Below are positions 1 through 8,076 of a DNA stretch of 64,000 bases, in pieces. The stretch is from Ruminococcus sp. GTDB taxonomy: Bacteria > Bacillota > Clostridia > Oscillospirales > Ruminococcaceae. A program made the position numbers and the translations under genes. The DNA is taken from NCBI GenBank assembly GCA_021199375.1, contig JAJQIB010000009.1, positions 1-64,000 of the forward strand, written 5' to 3'. The notes below the pieces were generated by a model that worked only from the letters and a program-made list of their open reading frames with translations, was not told the origin of the DNA and made no database searches. Numbering within the stretch: the first letter of the stretch is position 1; each line of letters opens with the position of its first letter.

Positions 1-18
1 ACTTTGTTCTTACAACCG

Positions 19-33
19 CCGCCTTAGAGGCGG
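19..33. repeat. GC-rich palindromic hairpin at window edge
   Basis: CCGCC-TTAGA-GGCGG is a 5-bp perfect stem in otherwise AT-rich DNA. The reverse complement of the surrounding bases resembles the hairpin at 8041-8068 (C-rich arm, TTTAA/TCTAA loop, GGCGG arm). It may be a REP-like element or the end hairpin of an IS200/IS605-type element lying left of the window. No transposase is visible. The rest of 1-285 shows no convincing gene. Confidence 0.4.
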
Positions 34-285
34 GGGACATCATACATTTATTATACAATATTTTCACCAATTATGACTTTTGCCTCAAGTAAAATCAAAT
101 AACATTTTGCAAAATTTCGTAAAACTCAAGGACTTTAAGCCGTGTCAATCTCAGTAACATTAAATATTTTTAAGCAACTTTCAACACTTTTTGCTTGTTC
201 TAAGCGGTCTAAAAAAGCTTTTTTCTAAAAAACTTGTCCTTGGGTTGTCCCCGATTTTCATATGGCGTTCTTAAATATATTTATT

Positions 286-315
286 ATTATACCACATATG
301 CGCAACTCTTGTCAA
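286..315 (-). promoter_or_regulatory. Leftward sigma-A promoter
   Basis: On the minus strand TTGACA (310-315) and TATAAT (286-291) are separated by 18 bases, a near-ideal vegetative promoter. It points left into 1-280, where no sizeable reading frame is seen, so it probably drives an RNA or a gene beyond the edge. The coaBC promoter lies on the other strand, about 140 bp to the right. Confidence 0.55.
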
Positions 316-452
316 GCGTTTTATTAAGCCAAAGATTGCTTGGAAATTGCAAGATTTACCAAAAAAGCTCGCTGCTGTTATCATTTTTTACACCTTTTAA
401 TCTCTAAAGCACTAAAGAAAAACGCGTATAGATAAAAACTCTGATTTTTCTC

Positions 453-481
453 TTGTTTTTTTTGCTCGATAATGCTATAAT
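453..481 (+). promoter_or_regulatory. coaBC promoter
   Basis: TTGTTT (453-458), a 17-base spacer and TATAAT (476-481) with an extended -10 TG, 39 bp before the coaBC start. The promoter before the chemoreceptor gene at 15974 has the same -35, spacer and -10. Confidence 0.65.
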
Positions 482-519
482 AATAGTAAACACAAATCCA
501 AACAGGAGGAACTCTCAAA

Positions 520-1731
520 ATGCTAAAGGGCAAAACTATTTTGATTGGCGTTACGGGCAGTATTGCAGCATATAAGATGGCTGACTGCGCTAGGGCGCTT
601 ACTAAAATGCATGCCGATGTGCATGTGCTAATGACAAAAAATGCGACAAGCTTTATAAATCCTATAACATTTGAAACGCTTACTAACCACAAATGCTTGA
701 TTGATACCTTTGACCGAGGCTTTCAGTACAGCGTTGAGCATGTATCTCTCGCAAAGGCGGCTGATGCTGTGCTTATCGCTCCTGCTAGTGCTAACGTGAT
801 CGGAAAGATAGCTAACGGAATTGCAGACGATATGCTTACTACTACAGTGATGGCTTGCACCTGTAAAAAGCTTATCGCACCTGCTATGAACCACAATATG
901 CTTCACAATCCTATAGTTAGGGACAATATAAAAAGGCTTGAGCAGTATGGGTATGAGATTATTTCACCTGAGCATGGTATGCTTGCAAATGGCGACTATG
1001 GCGACGGAAGGCTTCCAGATGTGGATGTGCTTATAAATTATGTGATGCGTGAGGTCGCTAAGCCTAAGGATATGGCTGGGCTTAGGGTGCTGGTGACTGC
1101 CGGTGCAACTGCTGAGCCGATAGATCCCGTGAGATACATCACAAATCATTCGAGCGGCAGGATGGGAATAGAGCTTGCACGTGCGGCATCACTTCGTGGT
1201 GCGAATGTCACGCTTGTTGCGGGAAAATGCACAGTACCCCTTCCGCCCTTTGTTGATGTTATTAGCGTCACCACAGCTCAGGATATGTATAATGAGGTGA
1301 CTAGGCTTGCGCCTGAGTGCGATATTATAGTAAAGGCGGCGGCGGTTGCTGACTTTACTCCGACCCACACCGCTGAGCAGAAGATTAAAAAGAGCGGTGA
1401 GGATGAAATGACGCTAAGGCTTATGCGCACCAAGGATATTTTGCTGTCATTAGGGCAAAGCAAGCGTGAGGGACAGCTTATCTGCGGATTTTCAATGGAA
1501 ACGCAAGACCTTGAGGCAAGCTCACGCAAAAAGCTTGAGGCTAAGGGGTGCGATATGATTTGCGCTAACTCGCTTACAACACAGGGCGCAGGATTTGGAG
1601 TGGATACCAATATTTTGACGCTCATAACACATGAGGGCTCTGAGCAGCTTGAGAAGATGAGCAAGGCTCAGGCGGCGGACGTTATTTTCGACAGACTTTT
1701 AAAAATGAGGAAAAATGATGAAACGAATTGA
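520..1731 (+). CDS. coaBC: Phosphopantothenoylcysteine decarboxylase / phosphopantothenate-cysteine ligase
   Basis: Bifunctional coenzyme A biosynthesis enzyme, 403 aa, the usual length. The N-terminal flavoprotein half (CoaC, about residues 1-180) has GSIAAYK, the catalytic-type His in EHVSLAK and the PAMNHNM motif. The C-terminal half (CoaB, about 185-400) has the NHSSGRMG nucleotide-binding motif and VKAAAVADF followed by the KIKK segment. Oddity: the substrate-flap motif normally read as ACGD (Cys158 in E. coli Dfp) is here LANGD, with Asn157 at the Cys position. An AGGAGG-type ribosome site sits 9 bases before the ATG. The end overlaps the start of the next gene by 17 bp, suggesting coupled translation. 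Confidence 0.95.
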   Translation: MLKGKTILIGVTGSIAAYKMADCARALTKMHADVHVLMTKNATSFINPITFETLTNHKCLIDTFDRGFQYSVEHVSLAKAADAVLIAPASANVIGKIANGIADDMLTTTVMACTCKKLIAPAMNHNMLHNPIVRDNIKRLEQYGYEIISPEHGMLANGDYGDGRLPDVDVLINYVMREVAKPKDMAGLRVLVTAGATAEPIDPVRYITNHSSGRMGIELARAASLRGANVTLVAGKCTVPLPPFVDVISVTTAQDMYNEVTRLAPECDIIVKAAAVADFTPTHTAEQKIKKSGEDEMTLRLMRTKDILLSLGQSKREGQLICGFSMETQDLEASSRKKLEAKGCDMICANSLTTQGAGFGVDTNILTLITHEGSEQLEKMSKAQAADVIFDRLLKMRKNDETN

Positions 1732-3832
1732 AATTTATGAAAATGGAATCTACCTTGTGCTTGAAATAGACGATGAAAACCGTGTGAGGCTGCTGCACTT
1801 TTCGGCAGTCCCCTTTGATGAGAGCACGCTTACATCACGTACGGGAACGTTTGGATTTAACCTTGCAGAGGTGCAGATGTCGGGAATTGACCGAGCGGGC
1901 GAGCGGCATGGAAACAAGTATATCGTGACATCACCAGGCAGCACGCTTAGGTTTTCGGATTTTGTTGACACCTGTAACCAGATCGGCAGAAAGCTTGAAA
2001 TTACACAGCTGGACGAGGGCACGGGCACTAAGGTCGTGTCGCATTTTCAGTTTTATAACGGAATATCGGTTGCAAGAGCCTGGACTGAGGTTATAAATTT
2101 AGGAGAAGAGGAGCAGACGCTTGAATATGTTTCGTCATTTTGCCTGACGGGAATTGAAAAGGAGGGCGTTTTGCCGCAGGACGACAAGATTAGAATCGGC
2201 GTTTGTCACAACTCATGGCAAAGAGAGCTGCAGTGGAAGGAATACACGCTGGAGCAGGTGGGACTTGAGCAGGCTCAGCCTAGCGACTATCAGCACTCAT
2301 CAAAGGTTTTTGCCTGCACCAATGTCGGAAACTGGTCGGCTAAGGAGTACATACCGATGGGTATGATTAGAAACACCGAGATCGGAAGCACGCTTGTTTG
2401 GCAGATTGAGCAAAACGGATCCTGGCACTGGGAGATTTCGGATCGTGAGGGGCATTTGTATCTTCAGCTTTCTGGTCCTAGCGAGATTGAATCGCACTGG
2501 TTTAAAACGCTAAAGCCTGGCGAGAGCTTTACCTCCGTAAAATGTGCGGTGGGAGTAAACGCAAACGGATTCGATGCGGCTATTGGCGAGCTTACAAAAT
2601 ACAGACGTGCAATAAGGCGCAAGAACCGTGACAACAAAACGCTTGCGGTAATATTTAACGACTACATGAACTGCCTATGGGGAGATCCCACGGCGCAAAA
2701 GGAATTCCCTCTTGTAGATGCGGCAGCGGAGGCTGGATGCGACTACTTTTGTATAGATGCAGGCTGGTATGCCGAGGGCAGCTGGTGGGACAGCGTAGGC
2801 GAGTGGCAGGAAAACAGGAGGAGATTTCCTAAAGGCTTAAAGGAGGTCACCGATTACATACGTAAAAAGGGTATGATACCCGGAGTATGGCTTGAAATTG
2901 AGGTTATGGGTATAAACTGCCCGAAGGTGAGCGAGGTCGGTGACGATTGGTTCTTTATGCGTCACGGCAAGCGGGTATATGACAGATCTCGCTATCAGCT
3001 CGACTTTAGAAATCCACAGGTAAGAGAATATGCCGACTCGGTTATAGACAGGCTTGTAAAAGAGTACGGTGTTGGCTACATAAAGATGGACTACAACATT
3101 GAGCCTGGAATTGGAACCGAAGCAAACACTGACAGCGTTGGCGATGGACTTTTGGAGCATGAAAGGGCGTATCTTGAGTGGCTTGACGGTGTGTTTAAGC
3201 GGCACAAGGATCTTATAATAGAAAACTGCTCAAGCGGCGGACTAAGAATGGACTATGCTATGCTTTCACGCTACTCGATTCAGTCAACCTCAGATCAGGA
3301 CGATTACAAAAAGTACTGCACCATTGCGGCGAATGCACCGCTGGCGCTTACTCCCGAGCAGGCGGCGGTGTGGAGCTATCCGATGTGGGGCGGCGACAAG
3401 GAGGAGGTCGTATTTAACATGATAAATGCGATGCTTCTGCGTATTCACCAAAGCGGTCATCTGGCAAATTTAGATGAGCAGAGTAAGGCGCTTGTAAAGC
3501 AGGGAATTGGCGTTTACAAGCAGATACGTGCGGATATAAGGGAGGCACTTCCCTTCTGGAGCCTTGGCACATCGAGCTTTTCGGACGAATGGGTATCGCT
3601 TGGCTTGAAAAACGAGGGAAAAGCCTACATTGCTGTTTGGAGACGTGAGTCGAAGGGCGACTGCGTGAGCCTTCCGATTGAGCTTCTTAAGGGAAAAAAT
3701 GTGAGGGTAGAGTGCATTTATCCTGACTTTAACGAGGAGAAATTTGGCTGGAATAGGAATACATCATCGCTTTCTGTTAGGCTGACAAAGCCCTTTAGTG
3801 CGAGGCTTTTTAGGCTTACGTTTGATGAGTAG
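1715..3832 (+). CDS. GH36 alpha-galactosidase
   Basis: 705 aa with the glycoside hydrolase 36 layout: an N-terminal beta-sandwich, a TIM barrel from about residue 300, and a C-terminal beta domain. Visible motifs are IDAGWY and the barrel strand YIKMDYN, whose Asp459 is the expected nucleophile. ENCSSGG and TSDQDD follow, with Asp527 the expected acid/base. There is no signal peptide, so it probably hydrolyses imported alpha-galactosides (raffinose type) in the cytoplasm. A start at the second ATG (1718) is possible. The last 69 bases overlap the end of the convergent lnt gene, an unusual tail-to-tail overlap. Substrate specificity is inferred from the family. Confidence 0.93.
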   Translation: MMKRIEIYENGIYLVLEIDDENRVRLLHFSAVPFDESTLTSRTGTFGFNLAEVQMSGIDRAGERHGNKYIVTSPGSTLRFSDFVDTCNQIGRKLEITQLDEGTGTKVVSHFQFYNGISVARAWTEVINLGEEEQTLEYVSSFCLTGIEKEGVLPQDDKIRIGVCHNSWQRELQWKEYTLEQVGLEQAQPSDYQHSSKVFACTNVGNWSAKEYIPMGMIRNTEIGSTLVWQIEQNGSWHWEISDREGHLYLQLSGPSEIESHWFKTLKPGESFTSVKCAVGVNANGFDAAIGELTKYRRAIRRKNRDNKTLAVIFNDYMNCLWGDPTAQKEFPLVDAAAEAGCDYFCIDAGWYAEGSWWDSVGEWQENRRRFPKGLKEVTDYIRKKGMIPGVWLEIEVMGINCPKVSEVGDDWFFMRHGKRVYDRSRYQLDFRNPQVREYADSVIDRLVKEYGVGYIKMDYNIEPGIGTEANTDSVGDGLLEHERAYLEWLDGVFKRHKDLIIENCSSGGLRMDYAMLSRYSIQSTSDQDDYKKYCTIAANAPLALTPEQAAVWSYPMWGGDKEEVVFNMINAMLLRIHQSGHLANLDEQSKALVKQGIGVYKQIRADIREALPFWSLGTSSFSDEWVSLGLKNEGKAYIAVWRRESKGDCVSLPIELLKGKNVRVECIYPDFNEEKFGWNRNTSSLSVRLTKPFSARLFRLTFDE

Positions 3833-5290
3833 GCTATGGAAGATAATCAGCGTTGGAAGGAGCATTAGAAGATCTCCGACACGGGTGTAGAGGCTTATGT
3901 GGCTAAGAAGAGAGACGTCACCTACAATTGCGCCTGAGGATTTACAGCTAAGCTCGGCTACTGCCTCGCCTGTGGGGGAAATTATGGCGGAGATTCCGCA
4001 GTTTGAGGCACGTATGACAAAGCGTGAGCATTCGATTGCGCGCATTTTGGAATGAAGATAATGAGCGTGACGGGCAAAGGAGTCGCCAAACCACGAGTCG
4101 TTTGTGGGAATATAGATTAAATTGGCGCCATTTAAAACGCACTCACGCAAGCTGTCCGAAAAAATGGACTCGATACAGATGCAGGAGGCTAAGGCTACGC
4201 TATTTCTTACATAGGGATAGCACGTTTTATCCGCCGCCTTTAAATCAGAGTGAAAGGGCGTATACTCGCCGAAGGGCACAAGAAAATGCTTTTTGTAGAC
4301 GCACTCACCCTTGTCGCCGATAAGCGATACAATGCTATTAAATTTATCTGTGTTTTCCTCAAAAAAGCAGCCGCTGAAAATAGTAATATTTTCACGCTCG
4401 GTAAGACCTAAAAGTGATGAAAACGCTGAGGAATCGGGACTAAACGAGGTATGAACCGCTGTTTCGGGCAGAAAAACGAGGGATATTTTGTCATTAAGAT
4501 TAGTCCTTATTAGCTGTGAGTATTTTTGCGCCGCCTCATCTGCTGACATATTTGACTTCTCCTCGCCCTCACAATCGAGCTGTGCCGCCATGACGGTGAT
4601 GCTGTCACTCGAAACAGATATACTATTTAAATAGTATGCCTGTTGGCTGCCGCCTAATAGGGCGGATGATACAAGCAGCGTGACACCTAAGAGTGAGGCT
4701 AGAGCGGATTTTAGCTTAGCCTCGGCTAGGCGAACGAGTGAAAGATAGATAAGTCCGTTGGCAGCGAGGATTAAAAGGGATGTGAAGCGGCAGCCAAAAA
4801 GGCTTGCGCTTAAAAGAATAGCAGGAGCGCCGTCAGCTGCTGCCCAGACTCCCAGCCAGGGAAATGAAAGGGTGCCAAAATGTGAGGGAAAATACTCGCT
4901 AAAGGCGTAAAGCAGCGAGAGGATAAGCACTCCTCGCAGACTGACGCTGCAAGACCTCGGATAAAAGGCGAGTGCAAAAAGCTGTGAGAAAAGCGAGATT
5001 GAGGCGACAGCTGTAACAGCTAGGGCGGCAAGCAGAATACTAATAGGCATAGGAAGAGCTATCAGCCTATAGGTGGTAATTAAAAAGCTGCATTTAGTTA
5101 GATTGTAGGGTATGAGAAAGGGCAAGCCACGCCTTAACAGCTCGGCTAAGCTTTTAACATCTAAAAGCGTAAAGAGCGGCAGCACCGAAATAAGGCTTAA
5201 AAGTGGCAATGTAAAGGCACTTTCGAGAAGTGCGGAGAATATACCATAAAAAATAAGAGCTGTAATGCGGATAATGGAACTTAGCTTCAT
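3764..5290 (-). CDS. lnt: Apolipoprotein N-acyltransferase
   Basis: 508 aa membrane enzyme that N-acylates lipoprotein cysteines. The first about 210 residues are a run of hydrophobic helices; the rest is a nitrilase-like domain. The expected catalytic residues are present: Glu in LPETAV, Lys in YKKHFLVPFGEY, and Cys in CICIES, followed by TNDSWFGDS. I chose the ATG at 5290 because AAGGAG lies just upstream; a longer frame begins at 5311 without that support. Two lipoproteins in this window (44148-45212 and 56551-58710) are plausible substrates. The 3' end overlaps the alpha-galactosidase gene on the other strand. Confidence 0.88.
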   Translation of the reverse strand: MKLSSIIRITALIFYGIFSALLESAFTLPLLSLISVLPLFTLLDVKSLAELLRRGLPFLIPYNLTKCSFLITTYRLIALPMPISILLAALAVTAVASISLFSQLFALAFYPRSCSVSLRGVLILSLLYAFSEYFPSHFGTLSFPWLGVWAAADGAPAILLSASLFGCRFTSLLILAANGLIYLSLVRLAEAKLKSALASLLGVTLLVSSALLGGSQQAYYLNSISVSSDSITVMAAQLDCEGEEKSNMSADEAAQKYSQLIRTNLNDKISLVFLPETAVHTSFSPDSSAFSSLLGLTERENITIFSGCFFEENTDKFNSIVSLIGDKGECVYKKHFLVPFGEYTPFHSDLKAADKTCYPYVRNSVALASCICIESIFSDSLRECVLNGANLIYIPTNDSWFGDSFARHAHYLHSKMRAIECSRFVIRASNCGISAIISPTGEAVAELSCKSSGAIVGDVSLLSHISLYTRVGDLLMLLPTLIIFHSLLIKRKPKKPRTKGLCQPNRKR

Positions 5291-5375
5291 GCTGTGTCTC
5301 CTTATGTCCAAAAAAATGTACTCTTAATAGAATTGACAGAAGCTTAGACTTATATACATAAAAAGGAAAAGAATT

Positions 5376-6731
5376 ATGGAGCTTAAAAGAACGGATATTA
5401 AAATTCCCGAATATGCGCAGAAGGCGCTGAGAATGCTTGAGGCGGCGGGGTTTGAATGCTGGTGCGTTGGCGGCTGTGTAAGGGACAGCCTAAGAAAAAG
5501 GCAGGTGCATGACTGGGATATTTGCACAAGTGCGTATCCTGAGCAGATGCTTGAGGTATTTAGCAGCCTTCACACGATAAAGACAGGCATAAAGCACGGC
5601 ACTATAACGGTGAGGATAGATCACCAATCGCTTGAGATAACGACATACAGAACCGACGGAGAGTATTTAGATCACAGAAGACCTGAGGCTGTAGAGTTTG
5701 TAGGCGATATAAGAGCCGACCTTGAGCGGCGTGATTTTACAATGAATGCGATTTGTCTTAGCCTAAGGCAGGAGATTTATGATCCCTTTGACGGACAGGG
5801 GGACATTGAGCGTGGAATAATAAGATGCGTGGGAGATCCCAGAAGGCGATTTGACGAGGACGCGCTTAGGATACTTCGGGCGGTGAGATTTGCGGCAAAG
5901 ACCGGCTACACCGTTGAGGAGCAAACCAAGGCGGCGGCGATTGAGATGAAGGGACTTTTAGACAGCGTATCGGTCGAGAGGATTTACAGTGAGCTTAAGT
6001 CTATGCTTACACAGCCATATATAGTTGACGCTCTTATTGAGTATGCACCTATAATCATGCAGATAATACCCGAAGCGGCTCCCTGTGTGGGATTTAAGCA
6101 GAATAATCCTCATCACTGCTATGACGTGTGGGAGCATATTGCGAGATCTGTCGGGTACTGTAGAGAGGACGCTCTTTTGAGAACCGTTATGCTGCTGCAC
6201 GACATCGGAAAGCCTGACATGTTTTATGAGGACGAGGATGGGGTTTCGCACTTTAAAAGGCATCAGATAAGGAGTGCGGAGTATGCGGACGATATACTAA
6301 GGCGGTTAAAATCGGACGTGTATTCACGCAAGCGTATTGTGGCTCTTGTAAGCGAGCATGACAACAGGATTGCTGTGGCAAGAAAATCGGTCAGAAGGAT
6401 GATTGCGAGGTACGACTATGATTTTTTCATGGATTATCTTGAGGTAAGGCGAGCGGACACGCTGGCGCAGTCGGAGTATAAGCGAGCGCAAAAGCTGTCG
6501 GAGCTTGATGAGCTGGCTAGGATTGCCATAGAGCTTAAGGAGGAGGACGCCTGCTTTAAGCTTAGAGATTTGGCTGTGGGCGGCAGCGAGATGATGGAGC
6601 TTGGACTTGTGGGAAGCGAGATTGGAAAAATGCTCAGGCTTTTGTTTGATGAGGTTGTGGCTGAAAGCCTTCCTAACGAGCGTGAAGCGTTAATTACGGC
6701 GGCAAAGGAAAGAATGAAAAATGAGCTTTGA
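5376..6731 (+). CDS. cca: CCA tRNA nucleotidyltransferase with HD domain
   Basis: 451 aa class II tRNA nucleotidyltransferase. The head domain carries CVGGCVRD and the metal-binding DWDI; RRDFTMNA and RRFDEDALRILRA follow. A C-terminal HD domain (LLHDIGKP) probably adds phosphatase or phosphodiesterase activity. It adds or repairs the 3' CCA of tRNAs, which fits the only tRNA in this window (47567-47652), where CCA is not encoded. CCA-adding and A-adding enzymes cannot be told apart here. The end overlaps the next gene by 11 bp. Confidence 0.92.
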   Translation: MELKRTDIKIPEYAQKALRMLEAAGFECWCVGGCVRDSLRKRQVHDWDICTSAYPEQMLEVFSSLHTIKTGIKHGTITVRIDHQSLEITTYRTDGEYLDHRRPEAVEFVGDIRADLERRDFTMNAICLSLRQEIYDPFDGQGDIERGIIRCVGDPRRRFDEDALRILRAVRFAAKTGYTVEEQTKAAAIEMKGLLDSVSVERIYSELKSMLTQPYIVDALIEYAPIIMQIIPEAAPCVGFKQNNPHHCYDVWEHIARSVGYCREDALLRTVMLLHDIGKPDMFYEDEDGVSHFKRHQIRSAEYADDILRRLKSDVYSRKRIVALVSEHDNRIAVARKSVRRMIARYDYDFFMDYLEVRRADTLAQSEYKRAQKLSELDELARIAIELKEEDACFKLRDLAVGGSEMMELGLVGSEIGKMLRLLFDEVVAESLPNEREALITAAKERMKNEL

Positions 6732-7248
6732 GATGCTTAGGCTTTTAGACAGGCGTCAGCGCAGGCGGCTGATATTCGGGATACTGACTATACTTTGGTG
6801 CGTGGTTATCTTTTTGCTTTCCTCTCAAAGCGGCGATGAGTCGAGCCAGACAAGCGGCGGATTTATAGCGACGTTTTGTGATCTTTTAGTGCCGAGATTT
6901 GCAGGACTTGAGGAGGCTAAGCGCATAGAGCTTGTCGATGGACTTCAGCACATTGTGAGAAAATGCGCACATTTTTCGGCTTATCTGCTGCTATCAGTGC
7001 TGTCAATGCAGCTTTTTATGACATTTGAGCGGCTAAGAGGCAAAATTATATATCCAGCCCTTGCATCACTCGGATTTTGTGTGGCTTATGCCATGACGGA
7101 CGAGCTGCACCAGTATTTTGTTCCAGGAAGGTCATCACAGATAAGGGATGTGGGCATCGACTCGCTCGGAGCGCTGTGCGGAATACTAATAAGCCTAGGG
7201 ATATGGGTGCTGATTAGATATCTTAAGGGCAGACGGCAGGAGTCGTAA
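6721..7248 (+). CDS. VanZ-like family membrane protein
   Basis: 175 aa with about four hydrophobic segments. It shows the family signatures LSSQSGDESS after the first helix, RKCAHFSAYLLL in the middle, and TDELHQYFVPGRSSQIRDVG before the last helix. VanZ proteins are linked to low-level teicoplanin resistance, but most family members have no tested role. Translation is likely coupled to cca, which it overlaps. No resistance genes lie nearby. Confidence 0.85.
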   Translation: MSFEMLRLLDRRQRRRLIFGILTILWCVVIFLLSSQSGDESSQTSGGFIATFCDLLVPRFAGLEEAKRIELVDGLQHIVRKCAHFSAYLLLSVLSMQLFMTFERLRGKIIYPALASLGFCVAYAMTDELHQYFVPGRSSQIRDVGIDSLGALCGILISLGIWVLIRYLKGRRQES

Positions 7249-7268
7249 AATGGAATATCAATGTGATT

Positions 7269-7295
7269 TTAGCACTCTCAGGTCGAGAGTGCTAA
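7269..7295 (+). promoter_or_regulatory. CIRCE operator (HrcA binding site)
   Basis: TTAGCACTC, nine bases, then GAGTGCTAA: an exact match to the CIRCE consensus bound by the HrcA heat-shock repressor. It lies 230 bp before hsp20 and about 32 bp upstream of the best -35, further upstream than the usual position overlapping the transcription start. Confidence 0.93.
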
Positions 7296-7327
7296 TTTTC
7301 ATCAAATTTTCACAATGTGTTCGCTAT

Positions 7328-7356
7328 TTGCACATATAGCGGGGGTATTATATATT
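7328..7356 (+). promoter_or_regulatory. Probable hsp20 promoter
   Basis: TTGCAC (7328-7333), 17 bases, TATATT (7351-7356). The transcript would have a leader of about 160 nt that is purine- and A-rich with very few U/C stretches, so it should be largely unstructured. Confidence 0.6.
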
Positions 7357-7400
7357 ACAGAAAGAGAAAGTAGACCACAAAACAATAGGAAAAGGAAAGA

Positions 7401-7445
7401 ATGAAAGAGAAAAAATTGAAGGGACTGATTCCAATGGATAACTAA
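7401..7445 (+). CDS. Possible 14-aa leader peptide in hsp20 5' region
   Basis: ATG to TAA encoding MKEKKLKGLIPMDN, preceded by AGGAAAAGGA at ribosome-site distance. It ends 79 bases before the hsp20 start. Its composition is Lys-rich and it resembles no family I know. It may be a regulatory upstream ORF or chance in a purine-rich leader. Confidence 0.3.
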   Translation: MKEKKLKGLIPMDN

Positions 7446-7524
7446 GACAAATTTACACACAGACAAAACGAAAACAAAAGAAAAGAAATTAAAAGAAAGA
7501 CAAGAGCATAAGGAGGAACTAATT

Positions 7525-7956
7525 ATGTATGGACTAACACCCTTTGAGAGAAAGAGCATGGATTTATTTAATGCCTTTCACGATTTTGAAAACGACTTTT
7601 TTAACGGCAGCGGAGCAGTTTCGAGCTTTAATGAATTTAAGACCGATATCCGTGATGAGGGAGATCGGTACGTGATGGAGGCGGAGCTTCCGGGATTTGA
7701 AAGAGAGGATATTAAGCTTGACCTAAACGGCGACACGCTGATGCTTTCTGCTGAGCATAGCAGCGAGACTGAGGATAAGTCGGATAAAAGCTACATTCGC
7801 CGTGAGCGCAGCTTTGGATCGTATCGCAGAACGTTTGATATGTCGGACGTTGATACATCGAGGATTGACGCTGAATACAAAAACGGCATTTTATATATGA
7901 ATCTGCCAAAGAAGCAGAGCACAGCTCCTACTTCAAGACGGCTTGAAATTAAATAA
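7525..7956 (+). CDS. Hsp20/alpha-crystallin small heat-shock protein
   Basis: 143 aa, typical for bacterial small heat-shock proteins. The alpha-crystallin domain spans about residues 38-125: it begins with TDIRDEGDRYVMEAELPGF and ends with the conserved YKNGILYMNLPK strand. It is an ATP-independent holdase that binds unfolding proteins. AAGGAGG lies about 9 bases before the ATG. The upstream CIRCE element makes HrcA control very likely, and the convergent neighbour is a ClpC-type unfoldase. Confidence 0.95.
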   Translation: MYGLTPFERKSMDLFNAFHDFENDFFNGSGAVSSFNEFKTDIRDEGDRYVMEAELPGFEREDIKLDLNGDTLMLSAEHSSETEDKSDKSYIRRERSFGSYRRTFDMSDVDTSRIDAEYKNGILYMNLPKKQSTAPTSRRLEIK

Positions 7957-8007
7957 GGTACGAGCCATCAACAGTGTTCGCACTTTTCAATTTGTTTGGC
8001 TCGTACC
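7957..8007 (+). other. 10-bp inverted repeat after hsp20
   Basis: GGTACGAGCC (7957-7966) pairs perfectly with GGCTCGTACC (7998-8007) around a 31-nt loop, starting directly after the stop codon. There is no T-run after it, so it is not a simple terminator; it may protect the mRNA 3' end. Confidence 0.6.
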
Positions 8008-8040
8008 TATACGTTCGAGCTTTTGAAATACACAAAAATC

Positions 8041-8076
8041 ATCCCCCACCTTTAAACGGCGGGGGGATACTTTTTT
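8041..8076 (+). terminator. Terminator between convergent hsp20 and clpC
   Basis: ATCCCCC (8041-8047) pairs with GGGGGAT (8062-8068), followed by a run of six T's for the plus strand. The clpC stop codon sits inside the T-run region, so clpC transcription also reads into this hairpin. Confidence 0.75.

Noticed and set aside
381-692. Minus-strand frame overlapping the coaBC promoter and start
   Set aside because: Hydrophobic shadow frame over a real gene start with no ribosome site or homology.
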